From UMGS1225 sp034086705 (GTDB lineage: Bacteria; Bacillota; Clostridia; Oscillospirales; CAG-272): a stretch of DNA of 55,540 nucleotides. The translations under genes were made by a program, and so were the position numbers. Position 1 is the stretch's first letter. Each line of letters opens with the position of its first letter. Shown here in pieces: positions 1 through 7,938 of the stretch. A model generated the notes under the pieces. That model saw only the letters and a program-made list of their open reading frames with translations. It had not been told where the DNA came from and did not search any database. The stretch is from contig JAXDZV010000039.1 in assembly GCA_034086705.1 (NCBI GenBank), positions 1-55,540 on the forward strand, given 5' to 3'.

Positions 1-129
1 CGTACAGCTGCATACGAAGATTGTGCACGCGTGAGCACGCACACCATCCGCTTAGATAACCGTGATTGCTCCGGCATGCATTTTACAGCACTGCCGCACA
101 GCATTTTCACTGTAACCAATGTACAATAG
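1..129 (+). CDS. Possible C-terminal fragment of an unidentified protein cut by the window edge
   Basis: Frame 1 is open from the first base to a TAG at 127-129 (42 codons), while the other two forward frames close early. The peptide ends ...MHFTALPHSIFTVTNVQ. A tail of the form aromatic-x-x-LPxxS-x-x-x-V is seen at the end of C-terminal beta-sandwich domains of several glycoside hydrolases, but this fragment is too short to assign. Support comes from context: it would end ten bases before a long hairpin and converge on the acyltransferase that ends at 204. It could also be chance. Confidence 0.4.
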   Translation, partial: RTAAYEDCARVSTHTIRLDNRDCSGMHFTALPHSIFTVTNVQ

Positions 130-138
130 TCCTCCATA

Positions 139-188
139 GTACAGCGCCCGTCACTTCGCTTTTACAAGCGGAGCGACGGGCGCTGTAC
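139..188. terminator. Long hairpin between convergent stops
   Basis: A perfect 14-bp stem (139-152 with 175-188, GTACAGCGCCCGTC and its complement) continues inward as a further six pairs with one wobble (CTTCGC with GCGGAG) around a short loop. It lies between the putative stop at 129 (+) and the acyltransferase stop at 204 (-). Neither side has a clear U-tract, so it is either a bidirectional transcript end of weak intrinsic type or an mRNA-stabilising 3' hairpin. Confidence 0.55.
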
Positions 189-203
189 ATATAAAACTTT
201 CGC

Positions 204-998
204 TCAAGCAGAGCCATCTGCAAAAGGCTCCTTCGTAGCCGGATAATATGCATGATATGCGTAGCTGGATGCCGCACTTCGTTCTAGCATCGCATGGTAC
301 ACGGTGTTTCGTAAAGCACGACGCTGTGCTGCAGGCGGCAACGTCGGATCCGGGAAAAAAGGACCGTCCACATACACCGTTGTTTTGGGACGGCTGCCAA
401 GTCGCCGTTGTTGATAGGTTGCCGTAAAACAAAATACGGGTTTTCCATCCCGTACGGGATAAATAAAAGAACCATCTGAAAACGGGCGAATCCCCGTATA
501 ATACGGCCAGATATGCGCTTCCGGATACAGCGCAACGCTTTGCTTGCTTTTGGAAAGCTCCCGCAAAGAAGCGGAAAAAGCATGTGCCTGTGCCTTTGTT
601 TTGGGGAGCGGCAGTCCCCCCAGTGCCTTCACCACCCACCGTAACCCCGGCAAAGAAAAGGCGTCCTGCCCCGTAACAATATATGCCTTATGCGGAAAAG
701 TAACGAGGTGCGGTGCAAATGCATCGCCCGCCCGACGGGTATGGTTGCCGTACAGATATACTCCCCGTCGCAAATACGGACGAATACAGCTCCGATTGAC
801 AATACGCTCTCTGTAATACAGCTTTTGTACCGCAAACACAATCGGTGTTGCAACCACATGGTGCAGCAAGAACGCCGCAGCACGCGGCAGGGAGCCGCGA
901 ACCAAATATTGAAAATTATGCGGCAGCGGACGCTGCACAATATCGTTTCCAGCAAAATCATCCTGTTGCAAATCTCGATAGTAGTATGTGTGCCTCAT
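204..998 (-). CDS. PlsC-like lysophospholipid/glycerolipid acyltransferase family protein
   Basis: The 264-residue protein belongs to the lysophospholipid acyltransferase group, which moves acyl chains onto lipid acceptors at the cytoplasmic membrane face. The N-terminal part carries a hydrophobic stretch (about 38-56). The catalytic region reads YGNHTRRAGD (83-92) and the second block reads YPEAHIWPYYTGIRPF (158-173), in the place of the FPEGTRS block of PlsC. The histidine-aspartate pair is spaced H-X5-D rather than the usual H-X4-D, so the substrate may differ. I chose the ATG at 996-998 because it forms an ATGA overlap with the stop of the upstream glycosyltransferase; an ATG at 1046 is in frame but would overlap that gene by 52 bases. 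Translational coupling with a glycosyltransferase suggests joint work on a glycolipid or envelope polymer (inference). Confidence 0.75.
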   Translation of the reverse strand: MRHTYYYRDLQQDDFAGNDIVQRPLPHNFQYLVRGSLPRAAAFLLHHVVATPIVFAVQKLYYRERIVNRSCIRPYLRRGVYLYGNHTRRAGDAFAPHLVTFPHKAYIVTGQDAFSLPGLRWVVKALGGLPLPKTKAQAHAFSASLRELSKSKQSVALYPEAHIWPYYTGIRPFSDGSFIYPVRDGKPVFCFTATYQQRRLGSRPKTTVYVDGPFFPDPTLPPAAQRRALRNTVYHAMLERSAASSYAYHAYYPATKEPFADGSA

Positions 999-2122
999 GC
1001 TTGCTTTGCAGCTGCACGGAGCATATGCTCCATTTGCTCCATGCACTCCTTTTGAGAAAATTTTTTTCGCATCGGCGCATAGGAAGCACTGCGGGCGGCA
1101 CGCTGCTGCGGATGTTCAAACCAGTAGTCGATCTGTGCACACAAAGATGCACTGTCACGCATGGTAAACAGCGTGTGCTCTCCCTGTGCAAACAAACGGG
1201 TAGCGCTGCGCGGAGAATCGCAGATCACAGGTACCAATCCGCAACAAATTGCCTCTGTGCAGGCAATTGCCTCAATCTCGACCAGCGCTGTGTGTACATA
1301 TAGATCCGCTGTTTGCAGCACTTGCACCAGCCTGCTTCGTTCAAAAAACGCAAACTCGGCGTGAATGCGCTTCCGTTTCGCTAAAAAGTGCAAATATTTT
1401 TCAAATGGCCCTGTTCCGGCAAAAATCACTCGGATTTGCTCTCGGTGTGCAGACTTTCCCACTGCCCGTATCAACTGATACTGTGCTTTTTCTCGGCTGT
1501 ATCTGCCACAACATACAATTGTGAAGGGTAGCTGCGGCTGCCTGGGTACTTCCGGCGGCACAAACATATCGTTGACACCGTTCGATATGACCCATGCAGG
1601 TGTACTATGCCCAACACTTTTTTCAAACACATCTCGGATAAAGGCAGTCGGATAATGCACAGCGTCACAATACCGGTAGACAGAGCGATAAAACATTCGA
1701 TACGTTATTGCATTGGCTAAGGGAAAATTCATCAGACCAAGATGCGCCGTTACATTTTCCGCCTGACAATGAAAGCTCGCAGTAACAGGGATCTTCCATT
1801 GCCGCGCTATCCGAAGAGCCGCAACCGCAAGTGGCAGCGGCGTCAGCAAATGCACAACATCCGCGTCACGAATTGCTTCCCGCAAAACAGATTTGTCTGC
1901 TTTTGCCAAACGGACACCGTTTTTTTCAAGCACATGATTCAACAAACAGCCCAGATTCAATTGCGGAACCGTCACAAAACCGTGACCGGACCGGTCCGCA
2001 TCGGGTGATACAACAGTTAGATCATGTCCTTTTGAGCGCAGATGCGTAATCAGGTTCAGCGCCGCCAAAGTTGTTCCGTTATTTGCCTCACCCAAAACAT
2101 CGCAAATCATTGTAATCTTCAT
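995..2122 (-). CDS. GT4-family glycosyltransferase
   Basis: This 375-residue GT-B enzyme transfers a sugar from an activated donor, probably to a lipid at the membrane. The N-terminal Rossmann domain has NNGTTLAALNLITHL, typical of GT4 enzymes related to diacylglycerol glucosyltransferases and PimB. The linker has the VISNGVN block (about residue 200). The donor-binding C-terminal half has FAGTGPFEKYL and an E-X7-E motif, EIEAIACTE, followed by VPVICDSP. There is no signal peptide or membrane span, so it is cytoplasmic or peripheral. It is the first gene of a leftward pair; its stop overlaps the acyltransferase start by four bases. Its promoter region is shared, divergently, with the sialidase-like operon. 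Acceptor and sugar cannot be read from sequence. Confidence 0.85.
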   Translation of the reverse strand: MKITMICDVLGEANNGTTLAALNLITHLRSKGHDLTVVSPDADRSGHGFVTVPQLNLGCLLNHVLEKNGVRLAKADKSVLREAIRDADVVHLLTPLPLAVAALRIARQWKIPVTASFHCQAENVTAHLGLMNFPLANAITYRMFYRSVYRYCDAVHYPTAFIRDVFEKSVGHSTPAWVISNGVNDMFVPPEVPRQPQLPFTIVCCGRYSREKAQYQLIRAVGKSAHREQIRVIFAGTGPFEKYLHFLAKRKRIHAEFAFFERSRLVQVLQTADLYVHTALVEIEAIACTEAICCGLVPVICDSPRSATRLFAQGEHTLFTMRDSASLCAQIDYWFEHPQQRAARSASYAPMRKKFSQKECMEQMEHMLRAAAKQA

Positions 2123-2175
2123 CGATGCAACCTCTTTTGTTCATCGTTCTGTCGTTGCAAAGTTTATTCATCTGA

Positions 2176-2204
2176 TTGTAGCATAGTTTGGCCAAAAAAT
2201 CCAC
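2176..2204 (-). promoter_or_regulatory. Probable extended -10 promoter of the glycosyltransferase pair
   Basis: Reading leftward, TACAAT (2176-2181) is preceded by TGC, giving an extended -10. The -35 position (2199-2204, TGGATT) is weak. The 12-mer CTATGCTACAAT is repeated exactly, in the opposite orientation, in the promoter of the divergent operon at 2256-2267. Confidence 0.5.
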
Positions 2205-2237
2205 ATTTTTTCACATTTTTTCTCTAGAATGTAATCA

Positions 2238-2267
2238 TTGACAAAATGAAATCCCCTATGCTACAAT
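2238..2267 (+). promoter_or_regulatory. Sigma-A-type promoter of the sialidase-like operon
   Basis: TTGACA (2238-2243), an 18-base spacer and TACAAT (2262-2267), with TGC directly before the -10. The start codon follows at 2322 after a purine-rich AAAAGGGAA ribosome binding site. Confidence 0.75.
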
Positions 2268-2321
2268 AGAAACCGAAAAGCAGAAATAAAAGGCTCCGGG
2301 TGAGCCGGAAAAGGGAACAGC

Positions 2322-4103
2322 ATGAATTGGTACTTGGAAGCAATGGAGCAACTGCTCTGCGAGGAGGATAAAGCAAACCTTCGTGCGGTCTACGCCCCGC
2401 GCGTGGTTGCCGTTCAGCCAACAGAATCCTATAACCATTCCTGTATCATGCCAGACGGTGAGATTCGCCTGTACGGACATACCATTGGCAGGGGAAAAGG
2501 CATTGCAAACGGCGGGTCCGGTTATTTATATTCAAGAGATTGCGGGTTATCCTGGCACCCTGCTTACGCTGATTCACGTGCCATGGGGCCGTGTGTTTAT
2601 CACCCGCAAAGTGACACGTGGTTACATCTTGGGACACCAGACCGTAGGTTGGACGCTTCATATTGCTGCATTTCAAAAATCGGTCCGGACGATCCTTCGC
2701 CACGCGTAATTCACTGGACAGGCGAACACTTTGGTTGCCCGAAGATTCCTTTTTTGTTGCACGATAAACCCGGCAGATGGGTCAGTACCTGTCACCGCGA
2801 TATTACCTTGCCGGATGGCAGCGATAATTTTTCGCCAGTATTTATCTACTCAGACGATGACGGCGAACATTGGACCGCCGTTGATCTGCCCGTACAAGAC
2901 AACAGCGAATGGTTTTATCCAGACAAAGGAGCACGCTGGAAGAATCAAGGTTCTGAACCGACTGTGACGGAATTGACCGACGGTTCTTTACTGCTGTTGA
3001 CCCGTACCAGCGATTGTTATCCACGGGTATACCGCTCCTTCGACCACGGAGAAAGCTGGTCCGGCGGCGACTTGTTTGATTTGCATGCATCACAGACAAC
3101 GTCTGTTTTACACCGCCTTTCCGACGGCAGAACGCTTTTGCTTTGGAATAACACCCTTTGCATGCCGGAGCACAACCATTATTATGATTTTCCCATGACG
3201 CACCACGGGCATGTAAACGGATCCTTTGAGGACGCCTTTACCAATCGCGATGTCTGCCATGCAGCTATCAGCACGGACGGTGTCCACTGGGTCGGGCAAC
3301 GCGAACTGTTGCTTGGTGCCGTACGAGATCATGCCGACTATCGCCGAGTGGGAGGCAGGCATAACATTGGTGATCAAAGCTTGCAGCAGTTTGAAATATG
3401 GGAACTGCCATATGGGAAAATTTTGGCACTTTGCGGACAAAACATCAGCACGCGGCGCGTAGTTTTATTCGACCCAAAGTGGCTCGAAGAAACCGCCAGA
3501 GAAGAAGATTTTCAAAATGGCTTGCAAAATGTAACTTCTTTCCAGTATACCAAAAGCCTTTGCGGCAGCTGGTTCGGCCACTGCGCCTGGAACCGTACCA
3601 CCGGCGCAGCCATGATGCCGGATCCTGAACAAGGGCTGCGCGATGTAGCACAGCTGTGCCGTTATCACGACTCGCGTTTGTACAATGAAAAGCAAGGCCT
3701 TGTCTGGAATTTTCCCGCTGCCAAGCAAGGAGAGATTACTATACAGCTACGCATTGATGGTGCAGGTCTTGGCGTGTCTCTTTCAGACTGTTGGATGAAT
3801 CCTTCCGATCCAACCATGTGTGAGCGCGCTCCCTTTTACTTCACGTTGGAACAAAGCGACATCGGTACCGGATGGCAAACCGTGATTTTTCGCTTTGATA
3901 CAACCGGTGAAGTTAGTATCTCATTGCAGCAACCGGAAGGCGAACGCCTGCTCTTTTATGCTGCCAGCCGCCGTGTCATCGCACAAGGACTTTCTTATCT
4001 GCATCTACAGTCGCTGGCAGAGAAAGAAGACTTCCGCGGCAGCTACATCCGTTTGCTGCGGGAAGAGGCAATTGCACATACGGAAAGAAAGGACGTTGAA
4101 TGA
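2322..4103 (+). CDS. Sialidase-like (Asp-box/BNR repeat) protein, first of a tandem pair
   Basis: This 593-residue protein has at least three Asp boxes of the form S-x-D-x-G-x-x-W: YSRDCGLSW (about 70), YSDDDGEHW (about 180) and RSFDHGESW (about 240). Together these indicate a six-bladed sialidase-type beta-propeller. The last 150 residues (from about 465, WNFPAA, to the conserved GLSYLHLQSLAE) look like an added beta-sandwich domain shared with the next gene. I do not find the FRIP arginine motif of GH33 sialidases, so hydrolysis of sialic acid is not shown; other propeller glycosidases and sugar-binding proteins share this fold. There is no signal peptide, so the protein should act inside the cell, on imported sugars or on an intracellular glycan. 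It is the first gene of the operon and its stop overlaps the next start. Confidence 0.75.
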   Translation: MNWYLEAMEQLLCEEDKANLRAVYAPRVVAVQPTESYNHSCIMPDGEIRLYGHTIGRGKGIANGGSGYLYSRDCGLSWHPAYADSRAMGPCVYHPQSDTWLHLGTPDRRLDASYCCISKIGPDDPSPRVIHWTGEHFGCPKIPFLLHDKPGRWVSTCHRDITLPDGSDNFSPVFIYSDDDGEHWTAVDLPVQDNSEWFYPDKGARWKNQGSEPTVTELTDGSLLLLTRTSDCYPRVYRSFDHGESWSGGDLFDLHASQTTSVLHRLSDGRTLLLWNNTLCMPEHNHYYDFPMTHHGHVNGSFEDAFTNRDVCHAAISTDGVHWVGQRELLLGAVRDHADYRRVGGRHNIGDQSLQQFEIWELPYGKILALCGQNISTRRVVLFDPKWLEETAREEDFQNGLQNVTSFQYTKSLCGSWFGHCAWNRTTGAAMMPDPEQGLRDVAQLCRYHDSRLYNEKQGLVWNFPAAKQGEITIQLRIDGAGLGVSLSDCWMNPSDPTMCERAPFYFTLEQSDIGTGWQTVIFRFDTTGEVSISLQQPEGERLLFYAASRRVIAQGLSYLHLQSLAEKEDFRGSYIRLLREEAIAHTERKDVE

Positions 4104-5884
4104 TTATGAACTGGTATACAGATGCCATCGGCAAACGTCTGACCGATCAGCACATTGCCATGCTACGCAACATCCACGAACCCACTTATGTTACAATTCC
4201 ACCGGACAACGCACGCCGGCAAAGTTGCGTGCTGCCAAACGGCATCATTCGCCAATATTCCGTCGGAGGATATAATGAATCTTGTAACGGCGGGCTTTCT
4301 TGGAAGTTTCATGCCGCACCCGCCAACTGCCTTGGTGCTGCCGTACGCAATCCGGATAGCGGCAGATATTGTACGGTCGTCGTGCATGAAGATGGCACCT
4401 ATGCACATTTGTCCGATGTCGGCCCGGATGATACCGAATATCGCATGATAAAAATTACCGAGCAAACCTGTATGGACATGTTTCAGCCGATATACCTGCA
4501 AAGTCGTAAACGTTGGGTTGTGACCATGAGCGGCTATGAGGAGCCCTCCAAATACCATCCCGTTGTCGCTTATTCCGACGATGACGGTGAATCCTGGCAA
4601 ACAGTTGATTTGCAGCCGGCGCCGGATCATCGTCCCGTGTTCCCCGATAAAGGCGTGCGCTGGCAAAACGCCGGCTCAGAGCCTGTATGCACAGAACTGC
4701 CAGACGGTTCCCTCTTTCTGCTGGCGCGCACCTCGCAAGACCATTTGTGGCAATACCGCTCTGAGGACGGCGGAAAAACCTGGAGCAACGGTACATGTTC
4801 ACCGTTTCACGCAACACTGACCACACCGTATCTGCTCAAATTAAGTGACGGTAGAATTTTGCTGTTTTGGTGCAATACAATCCCCATGCCAGAGGAAAAC
4901 CACCGCGTAGGTGCAAACATGTTTGACTTTCATGAACGAGGCGAATCGGAAGATGTATTTACAAATAGGGATGTTTGTCATGCCGCCATTTCTGATGACG
5001 GTATACACTGGCGCGGAATGCGAGAAATCAAGCTTTCCCCCATCCGAAATGCTGCCGATTATCGATATATCGGGGAACGTGGCGATAAAAGCATGCAGCA
5101 ATTCCAGGCATTGGAATTGCCGCAAGGCAGGATTTTAGTTGATATTGGGCAAAACCCCGCTTGTCGCCGTACCGTAATTTTCTCATTGGATTGGTTGCTG
5201 GAGACGGATAGATACGAAGATTTTCAGGACGGCATTCAATATCTCACAACTCATCTGTATCGTAAAAGCGTTAGCGGAAGCACCTGCTTTTCCTACACGG
5301 TAGGTAACAAGAAAATGAACGGCCACTGTGCCTGGAATCGGGCAGACGGTGCAATGCCCGTCATCCGTCCGGATATCCCGGACCGTGAGGTTTTACAAAT
5401 CAACCGCTATCATGATGAACGGCTGTATAACGAATTACAAGGAGCCGTTTGGAATTTTCCGGCAGCGATGTATGCAGACATTCGCATCAAGCTTTGGATC
5501 GGTGGCGCGGGACTGCGTATTTCCCTGTGCGATCACTGGCTAAACGCCTGTGACCCCAGCGTCAGCTATCGTACCAATGCTTCTTTCACAATCACAGAGC
5601 AGGATATTCCGAAGAACTGTTGGCGAGAGCTGCTCATTCGTTATGATGCACAGGCAGGTATTGTTCGCGTATATGATCAAAGTTTTCTGGACGCTGCAGA
5701 AAATCTTCTGCCGGGCGGCATTCTGACGTCCGTCCGGTTTCGTCAAACGGCGCCGCTTGGAATTTCTTATCTGCATTTGCAGACGTTGGCGGAATGTGCA
5801 GATCCGGTCGGCAGCTATATTTGGTCTATGCAGCAAATCGCGTTGGAGCAATCTCCATTTACACAAGCACAAAATGAACTTTGA
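4100..5884 (+). CDS. Sialidase-like (Asp-box/BNR repeat) protein, second of a tandem pair
   Basis: This 594-residue paralogue of the preceding gene is alike along its full length. Shared blocks include MNWY at the start, YSDDDGESWQTVDL, FPDKGVRWQNAGSEP, TNRDVCHAAISDDGIHW, QQFQALELPQG and a C-terminal GISYLHLQTLAE. The Asp boxes YSDDDGESW and RSEDGGKTW are clear; the first Asp box of the partner is degenerate here (NESCNGGLSW), a sign of divergence after duplication. There is no signal peptide. The start is either the ATG at 4100, which makes an ATGA overlap with the upstream stop and sits 7 bases after AAAGGA, or the ATG at 4106, which aligns with MNWY of the partner. The 3' end overlaps rlmH by 11 bases. 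The two proteins may form a heteromeric enzyme or act on related substrates (inference). Confidence 0.75.
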   Translation: MIMNWYTDAIGKRLTDQHIAMLRNIHEPTYVTIPPDNARRQSCVLPNGIIRQYSVGGYNESCNGGLSWKFHAAPANCLGAAVRNPDSGRYCTVVVHEDGTYAHLSDVGPDDTEYRMIKITEQTCMDMFQPIYLQSRKRWVVTMSGYEEPSKYHPVVAYSDDDGESWQTVDLQPAPDHRPVFPDKGVRWQNAGSEPVCTELPDGSLFLLARTSQDHLWQYRSEDGGKTWSNGTCSPFHATLTTPYLLKLSDGRILLFWCNTIPMPEENHRVGANMFDFHERGESEDVFTNRDVCHAAISDDGIHWRGMREIKLSPIRNAADYRYIGERGDKSMQQFQALELPQGRILVDIGQNPACRRTVIFSLDWLLETDRYEDFQDGIQYLTTHLYRKSVSGSTCFSYTVGNKKMNGHCAWNRADGAMPVIRPDIPDREVLQINRYHDERLYNELQGAVWNFPAAMYADIRIKLWIGGAGLRISLCDHWLNACDPSVSYRTNASFTITEQDIPKNCWRELLIRYDAQAGIVRVYDQSFLDAAENLLPGGILTSVRFRQTAPLGISYLHLQTLAECADPVGSYIWSMQQIALEQSPFTQAQNEL

Positions 5885-6353
5885 AGTTATTGCTGTCGGA
5901 CATCTGCGGGAAACCTATTTTTCTGCTGCGGTCGAAGAATATACCAAGCGGCTGCGTGCCTACGGACGCGTATGTATTCGCGAAACACCGCAGGCGTATT
6001 TGCCGGCTGATCCATCGCAGGGCGATATTTGCAGAGCATTGGAAAAAGAAGCAGATGCCATTTTTCCTCTATTAGCCGGCCGCGCTTATCGCATTGCACT
6101 TTGTGTTGAGGGAAAGCAGCTTTCCTCTGAAGCGCTGTCACAAAAATTGGAGCAACTTGCCACAAACGGCACCGACACCGTCTCTTTTCTCATCGGTTCT
6201 TCCTATGGCCTATGTGAACGCGTGAAGGCAGCATGTGATTTCAAACTCTCTTTTTCAAAGATGACTTTTCCGCATACACTGATGCGCGTATTATTGACCG
6301 AGCAGCTGTACCGTGCATGTAACCTAATCGGTGGCGGAAAATATCATAAATAA
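5874..6353 (+). CDS. rlmH: 23S rRNA (pseudouridine1915-N3)-methyltransferase RlmH
   Basis: RlmH (159 residues, the usual family length) methylates pseudouridine 1915 in helix 69 of 23S rRNA, using S-adenosylmethionine on assembled 70S ribosomes. The SPOUT trefoil-knot region is visible as VSFLIGSSYGL followed by KLSFSKMTFPHTLMRVLLTEQLYRA, and the protein ends GGKYHK, the family tail (normally PYHK). Family members usually have IGG where this one has IGS. The ATG at 5874 begins with the family pattern (MNFEVIAVG) and lies inside the end of the sialidase-like gene (11-base overlap), so translation is probably coupled. A longer in-frame reading from 5757 is not family-like and was discarded. Confidence 0.95.
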   Translation: MNFEVIAVGHLRETYFSAAVEEYTKRLRAYGRVCIRETPQAYLPADPSQGDICRALEKEADAIFPLLAGRAYRIALCVEGKQLSSEALSQKLEQLATNGTDTVSFLIGSSYGLCERVKAACDFKLSFSKMTFPHTLMRVLLTEQLYRACNLIGGGKYHK

Positions 6354-6371
6354 TACTTTGACAGTATGGTG

Positions 6372-6391
6372 GCGCGGACAGTTGTCCGCGC
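6372..6391. repeat. Tight 9-bp inverted repeat downstream of rlmH
   Basis: GCGCGGACA and its complement TGTCCGCGC are separated by two bases. No U-run follows. It could be an attenuating hairpin between rlmH and the WG-repeat gene, or a dimeric-repressor operator. Nothing in the sequence decides between these. Confidence 0.45.
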
Positions 6392-6439
6392 TGCAATACA
6401 AATAGGCATTGTTTCGATTTACGAAAAAAGGAAAAAAAC

Positions 6440-7909
6440 ATGAAACAAACTTTTTCTGCAAACAGAATAGGCTTGCGTGCTGTCGGCATTGTACTTTTGT
6501 CAGCATTGACAATTGCAATGTTGTTATGGGAAGCAGGCGTATATGATGTGTGGTTTCTCAAACGTCATCAAACATCGCAGCAGCCTGTCTATGATATACC
6601 GAGCGAAGAGCCGCAGCATGAGAACACCGTGCCACTTTCTTTTCGCAGCAATTTGCCCATTTCGAATCTGTACCGAGTCCACGCGCCTGCCGCAACGGAA
6701 AACACGATTGAGAATTATACCGCCATGTTGCATTCCTACGCAGAATGCCCTGACAACGCACAGACAGATGCGGCACTGACTTACCAAAGCGGCAAAAGTT
6801 CTCTGGTGCGCCTAAATATTGCTGCTTTGCCGCATATACAAACCAGCGGCACAAAGCAGCAACGACAAGTTATCAAAACCGTTTTAGATGACCAATATCA
6901 TACTTCTTTCTCCGTTGTGTATACCGAAGTTGCACGTTCTGCCGTGGAAATTTACGGCGGATATCTAATTGTTGCCGAAAATGATTCCCTTCGCATTCTC
7001 GACCGCAACGGAAATGTATTGATGGATCCATACGATTGCTCATACGTACCTACAGGTATTTCCGATGAAAATGGATACGTTCTATTTGAAAAAGATGCAC
7101 AATATTATACTTTGACAGGCGGTTGCTTTATACAAACCGATCTGGATCCCTCCTTGCAAAAATGGAGGTTGACCTGCGAAGTACCTTTGGGGTACGATGC
7201 AGACGGCACAACCACCGTTTATTGTGAGGAAGATAAATGGGGATATATGGATGCCGCCGGAAATAAGCTATCAGAAGCGATTTATCTTCGCGCATTTCCG
7301 CATCGCCAAGGGCTTGCTATCGCATATACTGCAAAAAATGTGTTGATCTTAGACGAACAGTTGCAAACGATCAGCTCAATTCCTTATGAAACAGACGATG
7401 TATTTCTAACACTGGCAGAAGTTACCATTCCGCAAACCTTCGGCGCCGAATACTACGGGCTCAACACATTTGATCATGGTCTGACCGTTTTTCGCACACG
7501 TCGAAATCTGAAAACCTACCGCGTATTCAATTATACAAAAATCTCGGACGACAGCCGTCTTTATAACCGCTTCGGCGAACAAATCAGCCAACCACAAGGA
7601 TATGAGCTTGTCGGCTATTCAGACGGCATGCTGCTGCTGAAAAAAGAAGGAGAACAGCGTTACGGTTATATGGATTGCTACGGGAACTGGGTCGTTGATC
7701 CCGTATTTTCTTACGCCGGCTGCTTTAAACAAGGGCTCGCCGTAGTAGGTTGGGAGGATGGAAAAAAGGCCGTAATTGATACGGATGGAAATATAGTGCT
7801 TCCCATGTGTTTTTCACAAATCAGCGACGTCTCACGCGGTATGCTCGCCGCTTGGGACGAAGCGTGTGGCTGGGTTGTTTTTGCCATCTCAAATGCATCA
7901 GGAAACTAA
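6440..7909 (+). CDS. Membrane-anchored WG-repeat protein
   Basis: This 489-residue protein has a single N-terminal membrane span (about residues 10-30, VGIVLLSALTIAMLLWEAG) after a short basic head, so most of it should lie outside the membrane. The C-terminal half contains WG (KWG) repeats, including DKWGYMDAAGNKL with QGLAIAY, RYGYMDCYGNWV with QGLAVVGWEDGKKAVIDTDGNIV, and GWVVF at the end. WG repeats form beta-rich propeller-like scaffolds and have no single known function; they are common in clostridial and Bacteroidetes surface proteins. A purine-rich AAAAAAGGA precedes the ATG. It lies between rlmH and mnmG in the same direction, an unusual insertion between two RNA-modification genes. 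No catalytic residues are recognisable. Confidence 0.8.
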   Translation: MKQTFSANRIGLRAVGIVLLSALTIAMLLWEAGVYDVWFLKRHQTSQQPVYDIPSEEPQHENTVPLSFRSNLPISNLYRVHAPAATENTIENYTAMLHSYAECPDNAQTDAALTYQSGKSSLVRLNIAALPHIQTSGTKQQRQVIKTVLDDQYHTSFSVVYTEVARSAVEIYGGYLIVAENDSLRILDRNGNVLMDPYDCSYVPTGISDENGYVLFEKDAQYYTLTGGCFIQTDLDPSLQKWRLTCEVPLGYDADGTTTVYCEEDKWGYMDAAGNKLSEAIYLRAFPHRQGLAIAYTAKNVLILDEQLQTISSIPYETDDVFLTLAEVTIPQTFGAEYYGLNTFDHGLTVFRTRRNLKTYRVFNYTKISDDSRLYNRFGEQISQPQGYELVGYSDGMLLLKKEGEQRYGYMDCYGNWVVDPVFSYAGCFKQGLAVVGWEDGKKAVIDTDGNIVLPMCFSQISDVSRGMLAAWDEACGWVVFAISNASGN

Positions 7910-7938
7910 GTGATTCGCAGCAAACGGAAGGATACAAC

